Shown here in pieces: positions 9,261 to 24,200 of a stretch of 64,000 nt of DNA. This stretch comes from Molossus alvarezi (Eukaryota > Chordata > Mammalia > Chiroptera > Molossidae). Location: NCBI GenBank assembly GCA_037176705.1, contig CM073907.1, positions 10,943,001 to 11,007,000 on the forward strand, written 5' to 3'. How positions within the stretch are numbered: the stretch's first letter is position 1; every line of letters starts with the position of its first letter. The notes beneath the pieces are model-generated. The model made no database searches and was not told the DNA's origin. It saw nothing but the letters and a program-made list of their open reading frames with translations. The translations under genes and the position numbers were made by a program.

Positions 9261-12200
9261 GATGGGTGGGGTCGGCCCCGAGGGTGTCCGAACCGCCTGG
9301 GTCCCAACATCTCTCCATCACTGGCTAGGTCTGTTGATCCATCGACTCAGTGGGCGAGTGCCAAGTGCCAGCCAGGTCCTGGAGGATTGCTCTGTCCCTG
9401 TCATTTTGTTAGGTTGTCAATTTCTTTATTTTTATTTATTTATATTGTTTCAATCCTCACCTGAGGACATGCTTGGAGAGAGAGAGAAACATCGATCCGT
9501 TGCCTTCCATAGGCTCCCGACTGGAAATCAAATCCACACCCAGGTCAGTGCACCACAGGTCCTTCAACCAACTGAGCCACTCCGCCCAGCTGTCAGCTTT
9601 TTAGACCTTGACATGACTGGGCACATCCTGACAAATGACCCCGTCAGCACTAGGTTCTCTTTCAATTTCCTGAGCTGCTTAGACCCCCGCGCACATAAAA
9701 GTCAACCAAGAAGCCCTTCTGATTCCCAGAAGTGACAGCTCCTTCCTTCCCGGATAGGTCCCTGTGTTGGGAGTTTTCTAGGTAAGGTCAAGACCTTACT
9801 GGGAGCCACTTAGAATGGCAGGCCCTTGGCTTTGTGGCTCCCCTGGGGAAAACATAATTTGTTTCCCAAAACGTTTTGTTGTTGTTGCCGGAATGATTTT
9901 CCAGCTGGAGGCAGCGGACTGCGGCTCCCTGCGCCCCTCCCTTGTGTGTTCTGGGAGGGGCAGCAACTTTCGCACAGAAAAGAGGTTAATCAGAGCTGTT
10001 TTTTTCGCAGTATTAGCCGGAGTCAGATCTCTGGGTAGTGTGAAAACGGTGGAGACGCAGGTCCCTGTGGCAGGATGTTATTACAAGTGCAGGGTAATAT
10101 AAACAGTTTCTATTTCAGAGAAGCAAAGCTCAGACCTCTGACACCACCTGTGTCTGATTTATTGTCTGGACAGCCAGTCCAGTCCTCCGGCTGGCCCTGG
10201 TCCTGCCCAGTCTAGGCCAGAATTGGAAATATTCCCAAATCATTCTATCAGTAGTTCTCAGAAAGACAGCTTAAAATAACATCCCCATAAATTCGGAAGT
10301 ATTCTAAGGGAACAGTTTGTGGCTTCGAGTTAAAGATTTGTGATAACGTGATTCTGAGGTGCCAGTGGGCTTGGAAAAGGCATCTTTGAGGGGTGTTGTG
10401 TGGGCTATATCCCACCATTCATTTGCAGTCATAACTCACTTGGCTCATTTCGGACCTCAAAGCTCTGGTTTCAGTATTCTGTTTTAGCAGTAGAAAGAAC
10501 CCTTTGCACCCTAATTAAATCTTAAATGCAACCCCAGCTAGGAAACTATTAAAAGAACCCCTCCAAGGAGGGGCTTGGGAAGTGCAGTTAGAATCACTGT
10601 CAAGCGTTTCTTTGCCTCAGGGACCCCAAGACCCACCCAAGGAAGTGCCTGACCCCGAATTAGGGTCCCGCCCTCAACTTCCTGTGCAGTGATACGTCTC
10701 TCGGGATCTGTTTCTTCCCCCTAAAGAGCAAGGAGTTAAGACCTTCACATGTGTTCATGCTCAGTCCTCACACCTATCTTATGAGGTGGGTACAAGTAGT
10801 GGCTCCATTTACAGATACAACTGAGAAGTCTCTAGTTAGTAAGTAGCTAAGCCCGGGTTTCATTCAGGCACCAATGCCTGAGCAGCTAACCACTGGGCCA
10901 CATTTTCTTTCTTCTGTCAAAGATAAATTGGGGGGGGTTGGCAGGAGAGGTAGAAGAGGACAAAGGGGGGGAATGGTGGTGGAAAGAGACTTGACTTTGG
11001 ATGGTGAGCACATGATATGGTATGCAGATGGTGTGTTACAGCATTGCACAATGGAGACCTGTAAAAAAAAAAAAAAGGTTGGGTGACTCTCTAAGAGATG
11101 ATAGCAGTGATCAGGGAAGGAGGTGATGGAGGCTCAGACCAGAGGCAGAGGCAGAGGGACGGGGCCGAGACAGGGATCTACTCTGAACTTGAAGCCAGTA
11201 GTGGATGGATTGGATGTGGAGGGAGAGAGAAGGAAGAATCAAAGTTAACTCCATGACAGTGGTCTGAATGGATGAAGGGAGTGCTCTGGGCCCAAAGAGA
11301 GCAGCATCCAGTTTGAGAAGCCTCGGAGACACCCCCCTGATATTGTAAGATAAAATTAGGAGTCTAGCCCTGGCCGGTTTGGCTCAGCGGTTAAAACGTC
11401 GGCCTGCGGTCCTGAGAGACCCGGGTTCGGTTCCCGCTAAGGGCATGTACCTCAGTTGCAGTTTGTCCCCGGCTCTGGTCAGTCATGCGGGTGGCAGCCA
11501 CTCGATGTGTCCCTTTTACATCGATGTTTCTCTCTCTCTCTCTCTCTGTTCCTCTCTCTCCCTCTCGCTCTACCTGAACAAAAAAATGGAAAAATGTCCT
11601 TGGGTGAGGATTAAAAAAAAAAAAAAAATTAGGAGTCTAGAGTTCTGAATGGGGTCTGGGCTAAAGCTATAAATACTTACTTAGCATCCGATCAGTGCTT
11701 ATTATTATTAATACATTTAGCTTCTGTGTCTAAATGAGGTTAGCACGTTTAGACTTGAGGCGATCACAGTTTAAATCCCCTTGAGCTCTAACACTGATGA
11801 GTCCAGTGATGTGACCGTGACATTTGGAAGCTCTTCCTGTTATGTCTACGTGACTTGCTCAGCAAGGAGCCGCTCAGGTTTGGTTAAGAGACAGAATTCT
11901 TTGGACACTAGCAACAGTGTGTGTACCCTGGTGTGGACCTACGTTTCATCATCACTTGTGATGCTGCCCAAAAGTCCCTCAAATGACAATGAAATCACGT
12001 GACTCTCTGTCCAGTGTCTATCACTTTAGGCGAAGCTGCCCCTGCCTGGGGTAGAATTAACACGCTGTGTCTCAGGCTCCCGTGCCTCTGGCCTGGCTCC
12101 TGGGCTGTAATTGTTTGGCAAAGTACAGCCCAAGTCTGAAGTCTTGTTCCATCAGCAGGATGGAGAATATTGGAAGCCAGGAAGTCTTATGTTCCTGCTT

Positions 12201-15200
12201 CTGAAAGTCAACTCATTTCCTTTTGAGAGTTTAGGAAGGGTTGACTCACGTGGCAATGTGGCTGGAACAATATTAGCTTTAACTCTGACACGGTTTGATT
12301 TTCTTCTTTGCATTTTGGGGAGTGCAGAACTATCCTGTACCCTCCAGGAGGAGAGACTCTCTGTGCATACCCCTTTGGTACACCTAGGAGACCTTGACCT
12401 GTTTTGGGGTTTGTGGTTGGAGAGTTGAATGCCCCTGATAAGTTTTTCTAAGCAACTTAACAATACTTGAACTTCTTTGAAAAGAATAAATTACACAGTC
12501 TCGGGTTTTAATATGTACATTGAATCTCCTATAGTAGAAGAGAGTAATGTATCTGTAGTCTATACTCTAACCTTGTAACTGAGTATATTCATCAGCTGTG
12601 TGCTGTGTGACTGGCTTGTGGGGGGCATTTCTCTAGAGGTGAGGGTGCCCAGGCCCTGTCTCCCAGCCAGGGAGAGAGATGGGCAGAGGTCATTAACCAG
12701 CGTAAGGGCTGTAAGGGTCATTCATGTGAACACGTGCCTATCAATAATGTCCTACAAGTACAGTGAAAAGAGATTTATTTCCCAGTCTGAATTTCGACAT
12801 TTCTCCCCAGAACATATTCCTGTCTCATTGGTATAGTTTTTCGCCCCAGATGATTTTGCAGTAGCTTTCCTATGTGAAACAAATACCCCTGTATCAGCTT
12901 ACCTGCTTATGATCGAGGAAATCATGAGTCTGGGGGAAATCATCTTTCAAATTGGATTGACTTCTGTTTCAAGTAAAGCCCCCACTTTTCGGTCTCGACT
13001 TACTTTCAGTAGCTCCTTAGTTGACCAGTTTACCGCATTGACTTTCCTCAACAGACTGGAGATACTTCAATAAGCTCTTAAGCATTCATTATTATTAGAG
13101 AGTATAAACAGCATCCTGTTGAAATCTTCCATAGGCAATTAAAAAAAAACAAAACTCCAACGTGGAACAAGTGGGCATTTCAAGTCGCCCTTGCCATGCC
13201 TGCATCTTTAACCCACCTGGAGGTTTTTCATCATTTTCTGTGTGTCCTGAACTGTTGGTGCCTTCAGTTCGACCCAGCAAAGCTGCCGTCCTGTGACCTA
13301 AAACCCTCTGTTCTTTCTAGGGTGTGATTGCCTGCCTGGAGGAGGAGAAGGCGGCCCTCACCTTGGCCATGGCCGACCGGCTGCGGGACTACCAGGAGCT
13401 GGTGCAGGTGAAGACCAGCCTCAGCATGGAGGTGGCCACCTATCGGTGAGGATGGGCTCCTAGCAGCTCCAGGCTTCTGCCCTGGCAGTGGAGGAGGGCT
13501 TGATTCCCAGCCATCCCGACAGAACCCCAGGGCCCAGCTTTCAGACTGTACCAGGGCATGTGCCCAACCCTGGCTAGGGGACAAAGCACTGTAGAGCTTG
13601 GAAGGGGTCAGCCTCCCATGAGTCATCCAGACTGAGACTGAAGTGGGAGGTCCCCCAACCCTGGCACCGTGCGAGGGCAGATGCTGGCTCAGCCCACAAT
13701 ACCCACATCTGTGCCTGTGTTAGGTAACGCCCGATGCCAGGCAAGTCTCCTCCCTACAGGGGCAGTGGGATCCTCCTGGTTTTTCTCTGTGACCGTCTTC
13801 TGGGTTGGAATAAGGAAACTCCGATTTTGTGCTCTGTCTCTGGGATTTTCGGCCCTTTCCTTCCTCACTGTGTCCTGGTCCCTAGTTCTCTGTCGTGAAA
13901 AGTCAGAGGGCACAGGTGGGCATCTTGCCTGAGAGGCCAGGGCCTTACCTTTTTGGTAGGTGACCACATCCCTACCAGCGTAGCTTTGCCCGTGGGCCCC
14001 ATCACTAGTCTGACTGTCAGCAGGGACAGCGTGTACTCCCTCTGTGTGTTGCTGGCATTTCCCTAACCCAATTTGGGATGGAGTTGGCCACCTCCTACGA
14101 ATGTAGGAGGCATCAGTACTTTCCGGGAAACGAGTGATTGATTGCATTGTACGTCTTTCTGAAGTCCAGTTTTGCACGGAGCAAAGAAAGAGCCCGGCCC
14201 GGAACCGTACACGCCCGGCCCTGCCCGCTGCAGACACAGCCTCAGTGTTAAGAACTGCTGTGACCTCCTGTCCCCCAGGGCTCAGGCTCCAGAAGCTGAA
14301 CAGATGGTTGAATACAGCCCGTTTCCTCTTGTGAGCCTGCACCCTGGTGTTTTTACCACTGATGGGTGTGTCCTCTCATCTCTTGTGTGACTCCCAGTGT
14401 TCTGCGCCGATGCCCCAAATTCCGATGCCGGGCATGCGTGTTCATGGTTGTGTTAGTGCCCTCCTGTGCTTCACTGGGTCTTTGCACACCTTGACCCCTG
14501 TCTCTGAGGAGGTTGACTTTCCTCGCACACCTTGCCTTACTGAGGGCGGCAGGGACAGTCAGCCCCCTGGGGACACAGTCCAGGGGCCCGTGCAACTCCT
14601 CACCAGCCCTGTCCAGAGAGGCCGAGGGGGGGGGCGGCTGAGCTGGCATCGCTTCCCTCTGTCCCAGTTTCCTCTGCGGTGGCCACTCCCCCGGCACTGC
14701 TCAGTTGACATGTCATGTGTAAGGGCTGTGGCCCCTTTAAAGCTGGAATTTGTCAGTTATGCCAAGGCCGGCCCTCGAGTGTCCTGAACACTTCTGAACC
14801 CTGATATCTAGCCCTTCCTGGTAACCTTCACAGTGAAGAAGAAACATTCAAGTAAGATAAAATAATGCCATTTATAAGTCATCGTTATAGACTATAGTTC
14901 ATAAGTAAATATGTACTAGAATAATACTTTTTTTAAAAAAAATAGCAAACCTTGGAGTCTAAGACGTGAGGATTTCAGCAACCCTAGGTGGCCAGTTGGT
15001 GGCCCAGGAAGGCCCTGGTGCCTCACCTGGCTGGGAAGGACAATGAGGGGTACGTGTCTGTGGGCAGGTGCAGGGGCGTCAGGAGGTCCTTGCTGTTGTT
15101 GGAGATTCAGGTGATGAGGACCTGACATCGGTAGCCAGGCGAGCCTGGCTGGTAGGAGCAGTGAGGGGTGCGGGAGGTTTCCGGTAGGAATGTTTCAACG

Positions 15201-18200
15201 TGTGTGCCCATTACATGCCCTTGCCGACTAGACCACCCCGTCCCGAAAGCTCTCTGTGAAGTAGCTGCTTAGTCCCAATTAGCTGAGAATCTGAAGATGG
15301 TGGAACTAATCCAGAATGTGCAGTGTCCCCAAACCCCTCCCACTGCTGATCAAAGATCTGGCCCCAAAGCTTGAGAATTTGTAGCAGCACAGTTCGAAAA
15401 TAAATAGCCCTAGCCCTGGCCGGTGTGGCTCAGCGGTTAGAGTGTCGGCCCGCAGACCAGTGAGTCGCGGGTTCGATTCTGGTCAAGGGCATGTCCCTCG
15501 GTTGCGGTTCGTCCCTGGCCCTGGTTGGGATTGTGTGGGAGGCAGCCATTCGATGTGTCCCTTTCACATCGATGTTTCTCTCTCTCTCTGTTCCTCTCTC
15601 TCCCTCCCGCTCTATCTGAACAAAAATGGAAAAATGTCCTTGGATGAGGATGAAGAAAAAAAAAAAAAGAAAGAAAGAAAATAAATAGCTCCTAGACAAC
15701 AATGCTTGGGAGGACGGGATAGGGAGGAGAGTTTCTGGGGGGAAAAAAGAAAAACATCTGTAACAGAAATAAATTGAAATTTAAAAAAAGATATATAAGA
15801 GCACAAACGACATTATACTCAATTTCTATACTTTGTATTTAAAAAATTAAAACATTTTCAGTTACAGTTGGAAAAAAAAAGCAAAAGAAAATAGTCCCCC
15901 TCTCTCCCCCCAAAAGCGAACAGAAACCCAGTCGGCACGGAATGAGCAGTTAGGAAATATAACGGGGAAAAAAGAGCTTCAAAATGGAAACAAAAACAAG
16001 CAAAACTACCCAGGAATCATCTGAGTCCAGAAACCACAGAACTGAGTACGAAAAGGCCAACCCTGGACTCTGACCCGGGCCACAGATGATGGCATCTTCA
16101 TCGACATTAAAAAGAGGCTTTGTTTTTAATGTTTTGGGGGTGAGGGATAGAACAGTTGTTCTCGGTTTCACCCGAACAAAGTGGAAGGCAGGGCCAGAGG
16201 CCCTCTTGAAGGAAACATTTCGAAGGGACTCTTGCCTGGCCAGAGAGGAAAAGAAAACGTAAAGATGTACTGTCTGGGTCCCCAAGGCAAAAGTCCTTTT
16301 AAAAGGTGAGGTTGGGCCCTGGCCGGTTTGGCTCAGCAGTTGGAGCGTCAGCCTGCGGACCAAAGAGTCTTGGGTTTGATTCCGACCAAGGGCATGTACC
16401 TTGGTTGTAGTTTGCCCCAGCCCTGGTTAGGGTTGTGTGGGGGACAACCAGTCGATGTGTCTCTGTCACATTGATGTTTCTCTCTCACTCTCCCTCACCC
16501 ATTCCACTTTATCTGAAAATAAATGGAAAAATATCCTCTGCTGAGGATTTTTTTTAAAAAGGTGAGGCTGGCCCTGGCCAGTTTGGCTCAGCGGTTAGAG
16601 CATCGGTCCGTGGTCCAGAGAGATCCGGGTTTGGTTCCCACTAAGGGCACGTACCTCGGTTGCAGTTTGTCCACGGTTTCGGTTTGGGTTGCATGGGTGG
16701 CAGCCACTCGATGTGTCTCTCTCACGTCGATGTTTCTCTCTCTCCCTTCCTCCATCTCTCCCTCCTGCTCTATCTGAGGATGAATGCAAAAGTGTCCTCA
16801 GGTGAGGATTTAAAAAAAAAAAAAAAGGTGAATCTGGAAACAGTATAGAAGATGTTCTTTGTCTGTCTGGGGGTGCGGGGGGGGGGGCACAAGGACTTCC
16901 TGTCTCCTCCTGTGTGTTTTAAAAATATGTTTTTATTGATTTTAGAAAGGAAGGAAGAGAGAGAAACATCCTGCACGCCCGATACCGGGGATCAAGCCCA
17001 AGCCCCGGCATGTGCCCTGACCAGGAATCAAACCTGTGACCTTTGGTGCCTGGAACAACGCTCAACCAACTGAGCCACACCGGCCGGGGCAATAGTGTGT
17101 TTTAACCAAGGAAAATCTTGTCTCTAGGTGTAAACTTCTAATGAGGCAGCACAGATCTCTCCTCACATTGGAAATCTCATCATTTCAATGGTGTCTGTGG
17201 TTGCTGTATTCCTTAGATCACCTGTGCCTTGTCGTGTGTCCAAAGGAAACCGTTCCTTTGCAAGTTCTCAAGGTCTTGGGAAAAATACATATTGTTGTTG
17301 TTGTTTTAATTGAATTTTATTTTTTTGAGAACTTACAAAAGTGTGGTGGTACTGAGTCTTTCTTGGTTATTAGGTGAAATATTTGAAATGAAAATGTCGT
17401 TTGGCCCTGGTCTGTTTGGCTCAGCAGTTAGAGCATCGGCCTGCAGTCTAGAGAGACCTCGGGTGCGGTTTGGTTGTCCCTGGTTGGTCGTGCAGGTGAC
17501 AGCCACTCGATGTGTCCCTTTCACATCGATGTTTTCTTTTCTCTCTCTCTCTTCCTCTTTCTCCCTCCCACTCTATCTGAGCAAAAAATGTCCTCGGGTG
17601 AGGGTAAAAAAAAAAAGTCGTTTGAAGGATGGATGGTTAGGGGGATCAGCGTATACGTGTGTTTGCTTGCCTTTCCCCCATTGCGGTGTAGATGAACCGA
17701 ACTTCAGTTCACCAGAATCCCTGCTCTTCTAGAAGGACTTTAGTGAACTGGAAATCAGCTGTTTTCTGAGCTCAGTGGAAGAGATGTTGATGATAATAGA
17801 TAGCTGACACATACCAAGTACTTACTCAGTGACAGCCATTGTTGTAAGAAGTTTCCAACTACCTCATTACCAAACCGGTGCCTGCCCCCGTTTCAGAAAT
17901 GGGGAAACCGAGTCATGGAGGCCTTGAGCAGCTTTGCCCAAGGTCACAGGACTCGGAAGTGGCAGGCCCAGCATTTACACCTGGGCCACCCGATTCCAGT
18001 GGTTTCCATTAGCCACGCCCTGGGATTCCGTGTTTTATTAGGGATCTCGGTCTGTCTGTCCAGCGTTGGACTGTTGTGGTCTCTGGAATTGACAGGCGGG
18101 CTTTATGTGTGACTTTACACTCCGCGCAGAGGGAATGACCCGAAGGGCATGGCACTCAGCCCTCACGCTTGGCTTTCACAGGACACCTCTGCTTGGGGAC

Positions 18201-21200
18201 AGGCTCATTCTGATGGGGATGGTGACACCCCTCCTGTGGATGGAATTCTGCCCCTCTCTCCTCCCATCCCCCTCCCGTGCCAGCCCCAGATCTGGGGTCA
18301 TAGGCAGTGCCCCTACGCTGTCTGGAACTTGGAGGACAGGGAGGCAGGTCTGAGGCCCCTGCATCCAGCTCCCTCTTTTTTCCCTCCCTTGGCTCCCATC
18401 TGCCCTTAGTTAGACAGGAAGGTACCATGTGAACGTGGACCCCAGGACCACAGCGGCGGCGCCCGCCCCCACAATGGCATCACTGTGGGAAACATCCTCT
18501 GACGTCCCCCCCCCTCAATCTTGTCCTTGTCTCTTGGGGGCATTTAGGGGGGCAGCAGTGTGCCCACTGTGCAGGGTTACAGCGGACATGCCCTGAAATG
18601 CCATCAGGATGACCCGTCCCCACTGAGAGCCCGCTGCCCGAGGTCAGGACGACGGGTGGTCCGTTAGGTCCTGGAGCCTGGCCAGCGGCCACAGTGTAGC
18701 TCACTGCCGCTCGGTGGGTCTGTCCCGGCTCCTTAACGAGGCCGGAGACTCGGTTTTCCCACACGTGTTCGATCATTTTCCTGCTCGGGAGGCTGCCGAC
18801 CTGCGGGGCTGCATGAAATGTTCATTAATAGCCGGTGAGTCAGGGGGTTGGCATCTCGGTCGCCAGGGCCTGGAGGCCGCTTTCTAGCCTCAAAATAACC
18901 GGAGGACACTCTGCCCACGTCTTAAAGCTGTACGAGTCTCTGCCTTAAAAATGGTCCCTTGGGGGCTTGGGGAAATCGTGCCCTTCTGGCCTGTCATCGT
19001 GGGTTTGTATGCGCCTCTTGTGAGCATCGATGGTGGAGGGTAGGGTTCGGTGTGTGTCGTGAAGGTGTGTGTTAATTAAGGCATGAGTTCAGTGGCCAGT
19101 GCCTGCTGGTGCCCAGAGAGGCCCCGGGGAGGGTGCTCAGGTGCGGACAGTGACACATACCTGCACCAGCCATCGAGAGAGGGACTCAGCTGTGTGACTG
19201 AGCCCTTCCCCAGCAGGACAACCCTGGAGGGGTTTTTGATTAAAATCACCAAAAGATGCGTATATGCCTTTGTTGACGTGGTCCGGAGGGGCCGTCTGCA
19301 GGATTTGTTCTTTCTGACACTGGTAGGAAATACCACCGTCTCTGGCCTCGCAAGGGAGGGGGTGAGCGCCCAGGCGCCCTGTGCCGTTGGCCGCGACCCT
19401 GTCCCTGTGCCCTGGTCTCTTCAGCTGCACAGCCAGGATGCAGCACCGCCCACGCGTGGGGCCGGTGGGAGGGCTTTGTGGGTAACAGACAGCAGGGTTC
19501 CAGAGTGTTTGGTGCTCAGTCTGAGCCAGGCCTCGTACAGGCCCGGGCACTGGGTGCTGGGGCTGTGCCTGTCACCTGCACCCAAGCACACGCCCACAGG
19601 GCATGTGTTCCCTCCCGTGTACAACAGCCCCCTTCTCAGGGTCAGAGCAGTAGAAGTTTGGTGATGGTTTGGATTTTCCCTGAAACAAAATTATTCCCCT
19701 TTGAGGGGGAAGGGAAGCTATTTCTCCCTCAGGAGATCTTCTTTATCTTGAACGTCTCTCCACACCCCTGTCACTGATCTGTCTGCTGACCTGTGCTCCC
19801 CAACACTCTCTGTCCCCACGTGGGCAGCTCCAGCCACCAGCCCCCCGGTACCTGAGGCTTCCTGCTGAGCAGGTGAGACCAGGTCTGCACTAGAGCCCCA
19901 CCCTGGCCCCTTCCCTGTAGGTGCCCCCTCTTCTGTGGCTGGCATCCTCGGGCGCCCACCCGCAGTCTCACTGTTACCCCGAATGCTCCTTTATTATATG
20001 CAGACCTCAGAATTTTCTCGGCGATGGATGCTATTTGTGGTTCTGGAACCTGAAATGCATGGTCATGAGGGTGTGGGATTAGAGAGGGCTGGTGTCCTGT
20101 TTCCTGGCTTTCACCCCGAGTGGAACGGCTGGGGCCCTGGGCACGGCCACTCATCACCTGGTATCTGCACACATGTGCCCATCCGTCACTGCACCCCTGG
20201 CAAACCCATCCACACGCACCTGAGTGGAACCCGTCTCGCCATTTTCTTTGCTGTTGTCATCAGAAAGCGTTCTCCTTTGCTGTCTTCCCTCCAGCCACAG
20301 GGTTCCCGCATCCGTGGGAGTCACCGCCTTTGGATCAGTGGGCATAGATCTTGTGCCAGTTTGCCTGACGCGCCGAGCCCCTGCCCGGCTCTGGCGCCCT
20401 CCTCTGTTTCCGTGCCCAGCTCTCCGTGGTAACGGCAGCACGGTTGCCCTTTGCCATGTACAGTGTACTTCTTGGAAGTGAAGTTAGTGACTTCACACGT
20501 TGCTCTAGCAACCCGACAACTGTTGTGTCCGCAGCAGCCAGCATCCCAGGGTTTCCGGGAGCAGGGGGACCTCCCGGTGCTGACCCGCCCGGCGCGCTGG
20601 TCCCCTGGCCCCAAACCGATGCGGTCACTGCGTCCTCAGGGCTCTGAGTTGTAGACGGAATCACAGCTCAATGAAGATGCTACAGGTTTAGTCCCTCCGA
20701 GCTAAGTGTGGCCAAAGAAACCACCCGTCGAGTGCTTTTCCTGTTTTATTAAAGGACCAAAGAAGATGCTTCTCTGGATGGCAGGAAGGCCCTGGGGTGG
20801 GGCTGGGAGGAGGAGAGTGGTCTGCACTTTCTTGTCCTCTGTTCACCTGCCTGACTCCCATCTCTCCTCTCTCTTGTTCTAATCTCCAAGATGCCCCTGG
20901 GAACCCAGTTTGAAAACCACAAATGTAGTGGCTGCCTATTGACCATGTGTCAGTCCTTGCTCCGCTCCTGGCCACTCCCTGAGCCATGACCCCGGAATGA
21001 CCGGAATGGGGGTTTTCATTGTTTGGGGGTTCTCGAGCCCAGGGTGACATGCCATGCGTGGTCCCCGCCTCGCTTCCCGGAGAACCCAGACCCCTGACCT
21101 CCCCTCCTGGGCCCACATCTGTCTCTCCCTTCGGGCCCTGGGTTTGGAAGGGCTTTCTAGAAGGGCTGGGCTCTCCAACAGTTTCTACAGCCCTAGACCC

Positions 21201-24200
21201 TTATTTTGTGCATTTGGGGGGATGGATGCTCAACCACGCAGGGCCGCGCCCCCGGGGTGCAGCCTCTTGAGACACGAGCCCTGGAACTCACTCCACAGCT
21301 TCGAGAGGCCCTTCCTGCTCTTTATTTCCTAATGAGTTTCTTCTCTCGTGGTTCCTACAGAGCCTTATTGGAAGGAGAAAGTAACCCAGAGATACTGATC
21401 TTGACCGAGCGCCTTGAAAACCTGCCACAAGGTAAATACACGAAAAGCGAGTTATTGACCCTTCACATGTGTTCCATCCAGGCAGGTTCACTCCGCAGAC
21501 ACGTGGTAAAGCATCGCCTCTCTGGAAGAACTGGGGTGAGATGTGATTTTTCAGATAACCCTCGTCCACCCCTCTCGTAAGTGCCAGAGTTTATTCAGTG
21601 ACCATAGTGGAAAGAATAACGTAAATGAGAACGTGTGGGCAAGTCGAGGGGGGTACCCCTGTGTGCTGCAGGCAGCCAACACTCTAGAACTCGCGACCCC
21701 ACCAGGGGCGGAGACGGGGAGGATAATTACCCTGTTTCCACCCCCCAGGTTGGCGTAGGCTCAGGTTGATGAGTGTGGCAGGTGTCACCGGGTCCCCTGC
21801 GGTCTGTCTTGGTTCAGGCCAAAAGCTGCAGAACAAAGCCTGTACTTTCTGCAAGAAGGTTAGTGTTCATTAGAAAGACCCTAAAAACCAGTAGGATAGC
21901 TTTTTAAAGAAGCCAATAGAGCCCTGGCCGGTTTGGCTCAGCGGTTAGAGCGTCGGCCTGTGGTCCAGAGAGACCCGGGTTCGGTTCCTGCTAAGGGCAC
22001 GTACCTCGGTTGCGGTTTGTTCCCGGCCCTGGTTAGGTCATGCGGGTGGCAGCCACTCGATGTGTCCCTTTCATGTCGATGTTTCTCTCTCTCTCTTCCT
22101 CTCTCTCCCTTCCCACTCTATCGGAACAAAAAATGGAAAAATGTCCTCGGGTGAGGATAAAAAAAAAAAAAGAAGCTGATAGAATCTTAAAGCGCTTTCT
22201 GGCTAAGCAAGGGCAGATGGAGTGCTTGTGTTCGATGTACACCTTACTCAGTGCAGTTTCGGTCTCCGTGTGCATGGCCATCGTCACAGTCATGGCAGAT
22301 GGGGGATGCCTGTATCTGGTCCCCCTGGCAGGAGAATATTTTTAAAAATAACACTTTCCATCTTTATTTTACTTTTTTTTTTATCCTCACCAGAGGACAT
22401 TTTTCCATTTTTTTATTCAGATAGAGCAGGAGGGAGGGAGAGAGAGGAAGAGAGAGAGAGAGAGAGAGAGAGAAACATCGACGTGAAAGGGACACATTGA
22501 GCGGCTGCCTCCCGCACGACCCAACCAGGGCCGGGGACAAACTGCAACCGAGGTACATGCCCTTAGCGGGAACCGAACCCGGGTCTCTCTGGATCGCAGG
22601 CCGACTCTAAGCGCTGAGCCAAACCGGCCAGGGCTTTTACTTTTTATTAATACTCAAGGATAGTTTTTCCATTGATTTTTAGAGAGCGTGGAAGGGAAGT
22701 AGGGGTGGAGGGAGAGAGAAACATTGATGTGAGAGACACATCAATTGGTTGCTTCCCGCATGTGCCCCGACCAGGGCTGGGAATTGAACCTGCTACCCAG
22801 GTACGTGCCCTTGACCGAGATCAAACCCCAGACCCTTCAGTGTGTGGGCCGATGCTCCAACCACTGAGCCATACCGGCCAGGACCCACCTTTTTTAAAAA
22901 AAACAAACAAAAACAAAACAGCACTGTCCCTACTAGGGACTTCACAGATTTAACAAGTTACTGGGTTCAGAATAATAATTTTGGTTCTAAGTACCTATGT
23001 CTGGAAGGGGTTTGTTAGACAAGGTCCAGCAAGCTTGCCTTCTAGTTTTGAGAATAAGTTTGGAAAAAGCAAAGATGTCCACAGTAGTGGCCGTTAATCA
23101 GTTTGCCTGCCATCAGTTCACATATGACATCTATAAAATAAGAATTATTGCCCGGCTGCTGTGGCTCAGTGGTTGAGGTCAACCCATGCACCAAGAAGTC
23201 GCCAGTTCGATTCCCAGTCAGGGCCACATGCCCAGGTTGTGGACCAAATCCCCAGTGGGGGGCGTGCAGGAGGCGGCCAGTCAGTGTTCTCTCTCATAGA
23301 TGTTTCTATCTCTCTCTCCCTTCCTCTCTCTCTAGGATCAAGAAATTTTTAAAAAAATAAGAAAAATAAAATAAGAATTATTCATTCAGCAGATTTCAAG
23401 GTTTACTTGGTCACCTAGTTTTAACCTGTGGATACATAAGCCTGGAAATACATCCCATATCTTAGAAAGAAAGGGGAAGGGAAAACAAGGGTTAGACCCA
23501 GACGTGGAGAATCAACAGGTTAGGTCCGGGGCTTGGTGGTCATTTACTAGCTATGATTTTGGAGCCTATTGAAGAGCTCAGGAAGAGGGGCATCCGGGAC
23601 CTGTTAACTTGATTCATTCACTCATTGTTTTTCAAGCTTCTGGAGACAGTATTTGCAAACTAAATTTATTTGAGCAGTCATGTATCACGGCAAAAAGATG
23701 TAAGTATTAGAATAGAGAGGATCATTTGGGAGCCCTGTTAGTAGGCTTTAAAGTTCCAGATAGCCTGTGCCCTGGACAGTAGCGCCCACTGACTGCTCGC
23801 TGAGAAAGCACCCGGATGCGTTCCTGCGGGTGGGTTCAGCGATGCTTGCGGCTGCACTTACGTTTCCTTCGTAATAGTGCCCAGGAGGGGAGAGGCCTGA
23901 AGTTAGCCTGTGATCTCGTAACGTTCCTGTTGAACCTTTATTAAAAAGCAGGCAGCTCCTGTATAATTTCCTGGGTTTCATCTTCTGGGACTTCTCCATT
24001 TAGAATCCGTATATTGACCCTGAAAGAGGAACCTTCGTAGAAAATGCCCTCTCCTGGTCTCTCTCCTGTATCCTGGGTCTGTCCTAAAGAGGTCCCCGGC
24101 CTTGGCTGCCATGGAGACCAGGGGGGAGAGAAGGCTCTACCCAGATGGGCAGGAGGAGGTGTAGGTAGCACAAGGGGGCACTCTCAGGATGGATGGTGCA

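Noticed and set aside
8402..9310. 302-codon frame on the - strand opposite SYNM exon 1
   Set aside because: Ala/Pro/Arg-rich shadow caused by very high GC in the exon; no family resemblance.
8217..9464. 415-codon + frame over SYNM exon 1
   Set aside because: Wrong frame relative to conserved synemin; Arg/Ala/Gly-rich composition artefact that runs on into the intron.
13689..14342. 217-codon - strand frame in SYNM intron 2
   Set aside because: No recognised domain, no promoter or splice context; a chance frame.
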